Part shown: positions 58,655 through 64,000 of the stretch, piece after piece
Position numbering within the stretch: the stretch's first letter is position 1
How the letters are laid out: every line of letters starts with the position of its first letter
Made by a program: the position numbers and the translations under genes
Notes under the pieces: model-generated
Databases searched by the model: none
What the model saw: the letters and a program-made list of their open reading frames with translations, nothing else
Told to the model about the DNA's origin: nothing
Source of the DNA: Kalmusia sp. IMI 367209
Lineage: Eukaryota > Ascomycota > Dothideomycetes > Pleosporales > Didymosphaeriaceae
Length of the DNA stretch: 64,000 nt
Reading direction: 5' to 3'
Assembly: GCA_027946365.1 (NCBI GenBank)
Contig: JAPEUQ010000002.1
Coordinates: 2,170,001 to 2,234,000 of the forward strand

Positions 58655-59335
58655 ATGGCTTCAAAGATGCTTGAAATCGCTTGCTTCAACACCAAATCCG
58701 CCATTGCAGCAGCGGAAGCAGGCGCCGACCGTATCGAGTTCTGCGCTGATTATGCCGCTGGCGGTGTCACTCCATCCCTCCACGGCGTCGCCGAGATCCG
58801 TGAGGTGACCACGAAGCCTGTTAATATCATGATCCGACCTAGACCAGGGGACTTCTTCTACACTACACTTCAGTTCTATCAGATGAAACTAGATGTTCTA
58901 GACTTCAAAGAAAGAGCTAGTGGTTTCGTCTTCGGCATTTTGGACGAGCAAAATCGTGTGGACGAGGCTCGAAACCGTGAACTTGTTGAAATGGCAGCAC
59001 CACTCCCGTGCACCTTTCATCGAGCCTTCGATTACGTACCGGATCAATCTGAGGCGGTCAATCGGATCATTGAATGTGGCTTTACCTCGATTCTTACGAG
59101 TGGAGGGCAGGCCAACGCTGTGTCCGGAGCGGAACACGTTGCTCGACTTCAGCAAGAGTTCGGTAGCCGCATCACGTTCATCCTTGGCGGAGGTATTCGG
59201 TCTACCAACATTGAAGCTCTGCGACAGCAAACGAGCGTCCCATGGTACCATTCTGCCGCCCTTACTCAACCAGGCGAAACGGTAGATAAGGACGAAGTCA
59301 CGACCCTACAGGCTCTACTCAAACGTGGAGGATGA
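58655..59335 (+). CDS. cutC: CutC family copper homeostasis protein
   Basis: 226-aa TIM-barrel protein of the CutC family, intronless. The start MASKMLEIACFNTKSA is chosen because LEIACFN is the first barrel strand of the family. Further family blocks are GADRIEFCADYAAGGVTPS, VNIMIRPRPGDFFY, FHRAFDYV (with the conserved Arg and Asp), FTSILTSGGQ and ITFILGGGIRSTN. Bacterial CutC was linked to copper tolerance, but direct copper binding is debated and the fungal role is unknown. The adjacent gene on the other strand (wall protein) is convergent. Confidence 0.93.
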   Translation: MASKMLEIACFNTKSAIAAAEAGADRIEFCADYAAGGVTPSLHGVAEIREVTTKPVNIMIRPRPGDFFYTTLQFYQMKLDVLDFKERASGFVFGILDEQNRVDEARNRELVEMAAPLPCTFHRAFDYVPDQSEAVNRIIECGFTSILTSGGQANAVSGAEHVARLQQEFGSRITFILGGGIRSTNIEALRQQTSVPWYHSAALTQPGETVDKDEVTTLQALLKRGG

Positions 59336-59487
59336 TACAGAACAACGACATTGCTCACATATCATTCGTCTATGTACACTGCTATCAAACATCTACAACT
59401 GAATAATAAACATTACAGTCTCATAAGAGTATCATCCTCATGACTAGCCTCCGCGCAAGCTCCAGGCTTAGACCGAGATCTACCGTC

Positions 59488-60300
59488 TCATAGAGCATAA
59501 AATGTGTACATGAAAGCCGTGAAAAATGACATCGCAAAAGAATTATAGAATGCTGGCCTGCCTTGAGCTGCGGCGCCCTGACTAGGGGATGCGGATGCTG
59601 CTGCCGAGCTCTCGACACTGGTGGCAGTGGTAGATCCAGTCGGTTGGGATGCAGCACTGGCAGCTGTAGCCGTCGGTTTGCCTGATGATTGGGCTGATTC
59701 CGCCGCGGTCGTCTGGTCTGATGTTTGACTCGATGCTGTCGTAGTCATTGGAGCTACCGACGCAATCGCCGTCGGCGGAATCGCGCTGCCGACACCAGAG
59801 CCAGTCCATTGAGGAGGTACCGATAAGGTTGCCGTATTAGGTTTCGCCGACGTGTCGTCAGAGTAGATGTTACCTTCACTACCATCCTTGGTGAACTGCC
59901 CGGTGAGTAGATTCGCCTTATCTTCACCCTGTGTGTAGTCTCCAGTTGTCAAAGAGCCATACGATCGATCCGGGAACGCATAGTTTGTGGTGAACTTGTC
60001 GTAACACATCGGGATGTTGAGGTTCTGCACCTTGACGCAATCAAGCGTCTCTTGACAGCAAAAAACATCATCGCGAGCATCAACCGGATCGGCCCAACGC
60101 TTTTCAACTTCAAAGTGTATGTCCTTGACCGACTCGAGTATATCCAGGTAAAGTGATTTCAGATCAGGCCCTACAGAGGGTGGGTTGGATCCGGAAGCGC
60201 CTTGCGGATTGCATGGGTTGCAAGTATTGCGCGCTACGTTATTTAAAGGAGTCGCAATGGCACTCGCAAGGAAGCCCAAGGACACGATTCGAAGCGACAT
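59488..60300 (-). CDS. Secreted, probably GPI-anchored Ser/Thr-rich wall protein
   Basis: 270 aa, one exon. Residues 1-17 form a signal peptide (MSLRIVSLGFLASAIAT). The ectodomain to about residue 130 has an early CNPC pair, a CCQETLDC motif and a further Cys in PMCYDKF, suggesting disulfides, and resembles small fungal secreted proteins of unknown fold. The part from about residue 155 to 250 is a Ser/Thr/Ala-rich, likely O-mannosylated stalk. The last 20 residues are hydrophobic and aromatic (SFAMSFFTAFMYTFYAL), fitting a GPI-attachment signal with a small-residue omega site just before it. No enzymatic domain recognised. Confidence 0.88.
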   Translation of the reverse strand: MSLRIVSLGFLASAIATPLNNVARNTCNPCNPQGASGSNPPSVGPDLKSLYLDILESVKDIHFEVEKRWADPVDARDDVFCCQETLDCVKVQNLNIPMCYDKFTTNYAFPDRSYGSLTTGDYTQGEDKANLLTGQFTKDGSEGNIYSDDTSAKPNTATLSVPPQWTGSGVGSAIPPTAIASVAPMTTTASSQTSDQTTAAESAQSSGKPTATAASAASQPTGSTTATSVESSAAASASPSQGAAAQGRPAFYNSFAMSFFTAFMYTFYAL

Positions 60301-61774
60301 TATAGTAATGTAATCAAGAGGGGTCGTTTTGTAAGTAAGGAAGGTGTTTCAGAATTGAACGGCCCAATGTTCTACCCAGCGAAGTCTGAAGTAGTCACTA
60401 GCTGATGGAAAAAGACAATCAAACGAACGCGTGAAACGAATGCGAAGAAGAAGATAGGCGAGTCTTCCATAACGGAAAAGGCAGCGATAGCAGGGTCGGC
60501 ACTTGAATTTATCTATCTCATTCGACTTGGGCGCACGGACTAAAGCAAATGCCATGCGCCAAACCTTCCACGATGACCTTTCCGTCCCTCGTCTACTTCC
60601 GACTGGCTCCCCTACGAATGCATAGCGGCAGATCACCAGGAGCCATGGTTTCTCAGGACGCCAATTTGTAGGTGCCTTGTCGTTTCGGGGGTGTCGCGCT
60701 CTGTGATTGGCTTTCCTTCCCTCTTTGCGACAGGGGTGGCGGTCTTGTCAAAAGACACACCACGCGCTTGTCGTTCGCATCACAAGCATAGGTCGTGAGG
60801 CTCCCAACGACTTGCTATCCAAAAAGGCATCGCCTTTGCGATCAGGTGTACTGTATCAGTTGTAATGTGCAGCAGCAATAACAGACGCTCAGCAGCCCAC
60901 AAGATGGCTAAAGCCTGAACGCGGCATCGCGTGAGCACTGGAAGTCACGACCCCACACCATCACCTCTGCAGTCTGAACATCTAGGGTACTGAACGCATA
61001 GCGAGCGGCACCTGGCGCCGTGCCACTAGGTGTAATTGAGTGGCACCAATCTATCTACCAGCAAGCGGGGACAAGGCCATTTCACTAGCCCGATGAAATG
61101 CCTCTACGACTGTTTCAGGTCCCGGCAAAATTCTAACGTTGTAGCGCGCAACAGTTCGCTTCAGTCTTCGCGCTGCTATCAAGCTCTTCAGTCGGATTCT
61201 CCGCATCGCAAGTATCAGTCTGAGCCATACCTGATGCTTGCAACTGTGTGAATCGCAGCATGCCTGATATTCGATACGAGGGTCGAGCTCGCAGAACTGC
61301 TACCAAGGCAGTATTTTATCTATTTTCTCCCTGTATTTACGCCGAGCTTACCGTTCGTCGAGCGCGATGTCAAAACCAGCATTAGTCATTCGTAATCCGA
61401 TAGTCTAGCGAATTCTTTGTGGCAGACCAAACTCGCACGCTTACTCTCCCAGGATTCGTTGCGAATTTGACGCTTTCGGAGTTGCGTCATTCCAATTTCG
61501 AAGTTTGCAACAATAGCAATACTTGGTGCGGAGCATAGTTGCATCGGAAATTCTTGGTTAAATTTGGTATGCAAAAAATGGTTTGCTAAGCTTCGTGGGC
61601 CAATGATCTACTGAATACGGAGGTCCGCTCCACATGGGTACCTATTATTAGAAAGCGCGTACTTGTACATCACAAGCACACAGCCTGAGGGCATTTCAAC
61701 TGTTCCGCATATTCTTCCCGTCGGTTTCTTCGTGGCATCTGGTCCAGAACCCTGAATCGACGAAGCAGCCCTCT
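60301..61774. other. Intergenic
   Basis: 1.47 kb; no coding support on either strand. Confidence 0.5.
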
Positions 61775-62584
61775 TCACTTGTTCACGAGAGCTTTCCGCT
61801 CAATGTCTTGTAGCTCGATTCCGTCGAGCATATCTCCACCTCCCATCTGCCCCCTTCCTTTGATGCTCTTCCGGCTCTTCCGAGACTCGCCTTCCTCCCA
61901 GATCCACTGTTCTGCCCAGGTGATTGGCCAGAGAGCAGCAGCACCCAACAAGCAAAATGCGGTTGCCCAGAACTGCCACAGCCACACGATTATCCAGCTA
62001 GGTGGTATCAAAAATTTGACGAATTCATCTGTCTGATATAAGTCGTTTTGGCTTTGGATGTAGTATTTCCCGTCACCGCGATTACGTCTGAGCTTGAGAA
62101 CGGTAGTGAGGTTTACTCGCGCACGGTGGAAAGGGATGACCCAGATGCCGAAAACCTGGGTGATGTTGACGTAGAGCAGTAGGTTTGACTCGTCGTAAGC
62201 TGCAGCGGCTTATTAGCTTGCGAGATTAGGACGTCTGGCTGAGGATGTCGAGCGCAGTTTACCCTTCCGTGTCGAAGAAGTACTGCCTTTAGCGAAAAGC
62301 ACTTACCTACTGAGTTTACTGTCAACTCGATTTTGGGGCTCAGGATTTTGTACCATCGGTATATTGCTTGGACCAAGAATCTCGAGTTCTCCCAGGTACC
62401 GGTCCGGCAGAATGGATGTGTGAACGATGCATTAGGTGTGAAGTAGGTCTCTATCGCGTCGCGCTGTATTGTGGGTGGGGATTGTGTTAGAAGGTGGATA
62501 ACGCCGCGGATCTCGTTGGCTATAAGGTGTTGGTGTATTGAGACGCCTAGCGGGGGCTGGAGATCACGAACCTGGATCCTCCAT
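61775..62584 (-). CDS. NTF2-like (SigF-type) membrane protein
   Basis: Exons on the minus strand are 62584-62572 (only 13 nt), 62519-62307 and 62199-61775 (introns 52 and 107 nt), giving 216 aa. The tiny first exon gives MEDPANEIRGVIHLL, matching the family start. The NTF2/SnoaL-like domain follows: YFTPNASFTHPFCRTG, NSRFLVQAIYRWYKILSP, NSVAYDESNLLLYVNITQVF and KYYIQSQNDLYQTDEF. One or two membrane spans come next (SWIIVWLWQFWATAFCLLGAAALWP region, residues about 150-176), then a basic, Gly-rich cytosolic tail. Fungal-only family, sometimes named SigF; function unproven. Confidence 0.85.
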
Positions 62585-63198
62585 AACGGCCGTTTGAAGC
62601 TCTGAAGGGCTTTCGTGGCTACTGGCAGGAGAGAGAGGTTGGATAGAAGGTTGCTTGAATTTCACATGCTCGCGTTGACGTCATCGGTTACACCGTGCTG
62701 GTGCGATTCGCTGAGGCAGCACGACTGCCGACGGAGACGCCTTCAACATGGCGCTCATGGTCAAACTCAAATAGGACTCAGCCGAATAGTGGTCTCGATA
62801 TCATTTGAAGAGAGTAAAAGCTCGTGGATGCAGAGAGCTCTTAAGCGATTGTTGCGGCAACACTTCTCCGTTCGTGCATGACTTATGCATCTTGAATGAG
62901 ACCCACCACAGACGTTGCCTACTCAATTTCGTTCCCTCAGTAAGCATGTGTGTCCATGTCGAATACGACAGACGGCGAATGTCTTCTCACTTTGTTTCCT
63001 TTTCGGCCCATCTTCGTGTGAGTCTTCGGGGTTGACTGCAAGGCTCGAGGACGATAGGATGACGCGTCACTGATACGCGACGCGATAAGACACCCTACAG
63101 CGGCAACAGCTTCAACATCAGGCCATCTGGAGCGCTTAAATCTGGCTCACTGGACATTTTATCGATATGGCTTCTTGATGTCATGGCTCAGACCCCAC
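62585..63198. other. Divergent intergenic region
   Basis: About 600 nt; promoters of both flanking genes, nothing specific recognised. Confidence 0.5.
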
Positions 63199-64000
63199 CA
63201 TGATATTTTCAGCTATTTTCGTGAGCGTTCTCGCAGCCCTCCCCCTCAATCTCGCGAACCCTTCCTCCCCTTCCTGAACTTCACCTCCCCTCCCCTCATT
63301 ACCCATGCCCTCTCTCCGCCCTCCTCGCTGTCCACCCCCAAACCCTTTTCCCCAACGGTCATACTATCGCCTCCGTCACCATCCCAAGGCATACACTCTT
63401 CTACCACGGTCGCCACGACAACAATCCCGTGCCCAGTCCAGAATGGCTCGCCTTCGACGTCGAGATGGCGTATGCTATTATGGGGAACATGCCAGATTCT
63501 AGAATGTTGACGTACAGGAATTTGAAGGATGTTAGGGCGGTGTATTTTGATGGCGCTAGTGCGAATTTGATGGGCGATGGAACGTGGAGTCAGATGGTGT
63601 TTTTGTATAACGGGACAAGGCATGTGCCAGGAAGAGGGGGCATGAGGCCGCCTGGAAAGGGGCCGCCGGGACACAGACCGCCGGGGTGGAGACATAAAGA
63701 TAGTGCGGGAGAAGTGGATGAAGATGAGGACGAGCCTCCCCGTAGGCCGCCAGACGGTAAACCACCAGGACATTGGAATCCGCTCGCAGACGAATACTTC
63801 CGCGCAAGAGAGCTGTGCAAATGGCTCATCAGTAGTGGGCTTGGGGGAAAGGGCTGGGGCTACGAAGCTATCGTCAGAATGAACGCCGGCTTCGAGCTCA
63901 TATGGTGCGACTTCGATAGTCCTTCCCTCAAGCTGGTGTCGAACTTGAATGTATCCGCGCCGTACATCTCAGAAGCTATGCCGGCACTTCATGGAGGGCT
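63199..64000 (+). CDS. Secreted/surface protein of unknown function, 3' end beyond window, one frame break
   Basis: The start at 63199 gives a good signal peptide (MIFSAIFVSVLAALPLNLA). After NPSS the frame stops; deleting one C from the run at 63267-63270 joins it to a long open frame that runs to the window edge. That frame reads ALLAVHPQTLFPNGHTIASV, then TIPRHTLFYHGRHDNN, WLAFDVEMAYAIMG, TYRNLKDVRAVYFDGASAN, GTWSQMVFLYNGT and a Pro/Gly/Arg-rich insert (GRGGMRPPGKGPPGHRPPGW) before LCKWLISSGLGGKGWGYEAI. I know similar uncharacterised fungal secreted proteins with the YHGRHD and WLAFD motifs but no function. The single frame break lies in a C run and is possibly an assembly error. Confidence 0.7.

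Noticed and set aside
1..64000. CRISPR array, prokaryotic operon or phage region
   Set aside because: No regular direct repeats with spacers; introns and gene families are fungal throughout.

Overview
The window looks like a chromosomal piece of a filamentous ascomycete, probably Dothideomycetes (Pleosporales-like). The grounds are short GT..AG introns (about 40-210 nt) in nearly every gene, pyrimidine-rich leaders, a fungal-only gene set (HET domain, Zn2Cys6 factor, Aur1-type IPC synthase, NTF2/SigF-like membrane protein) and gene-rich stretches alternating with AT-rich, gene-empty ones. Placement below class level is inference. I rebuilt 22 genes with exon structure; splice sites were chosen so that family motifs and reading phase match across each junction.

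Layout. 0-10.8 kb: a GH15 glucoamylase/trehalase-like gene entering from the left edge with two frame breaks; a secreted GH81 endo-beta-1,3-glucanase; a mercuric-reductase-like flavoprotein; inositol phosphorylceramide synthase (AUR1). 13-19 kb: a NYN-domain RNase-like protein, a mitochondrial carrier, and a three-RRM SR/RGG RNA-binding protein (Gbp2/Hrb1-like) with one frame break. 19-23.8 kb: no gene, with trinucleotide microsatellites. 23.8-35.4 kb: a secreted haem-thiolate peroxygenase, a broken HET-domain gene, an MFS exporter followed on the same strand by a Zn2Cys6 regulator, and an unassigned protein. 35.8-45.5 kb: a small unassigned ORF, an Amt/Mep ammonium transporter, AP-2 sigma and SEC24. 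46.5-55 kb: an E2-like (UBC-fold) protein lacking HPN, an intronless cyclopropane-fatty-acid-synthase-like methyltransferase, and an AT-rich block holding a small cysteine-rich secreted protein and tRNA-like relics. 55-64 kb: a short-chain dehydrogenase, kynurenine formamidase (BNA7), CutC, a GPI-anchored-type wall protein, an NTF2-like membrane protein and a truncated secreted/surface protein at the right edge.

There is no single operon-like system. Plausible functional groupings are the MFS exporter with the adjacent Zn2Cys6 factor (candidate efflux unit) and the two trafficking genes AP-2 sigma and SEC24. The observations most worth a second look are the HPN-less E2-like protein with a large unassigned C-terminal domain, the AT-rich island with an effector-like secreted peptide and G-to-A-decayed tRNA-like sequences, the intronless CFA-synthase-like gene, and several single-base frame breaks, mostly in homopolymer runs, that may be assembly errors rather than real gene loss.
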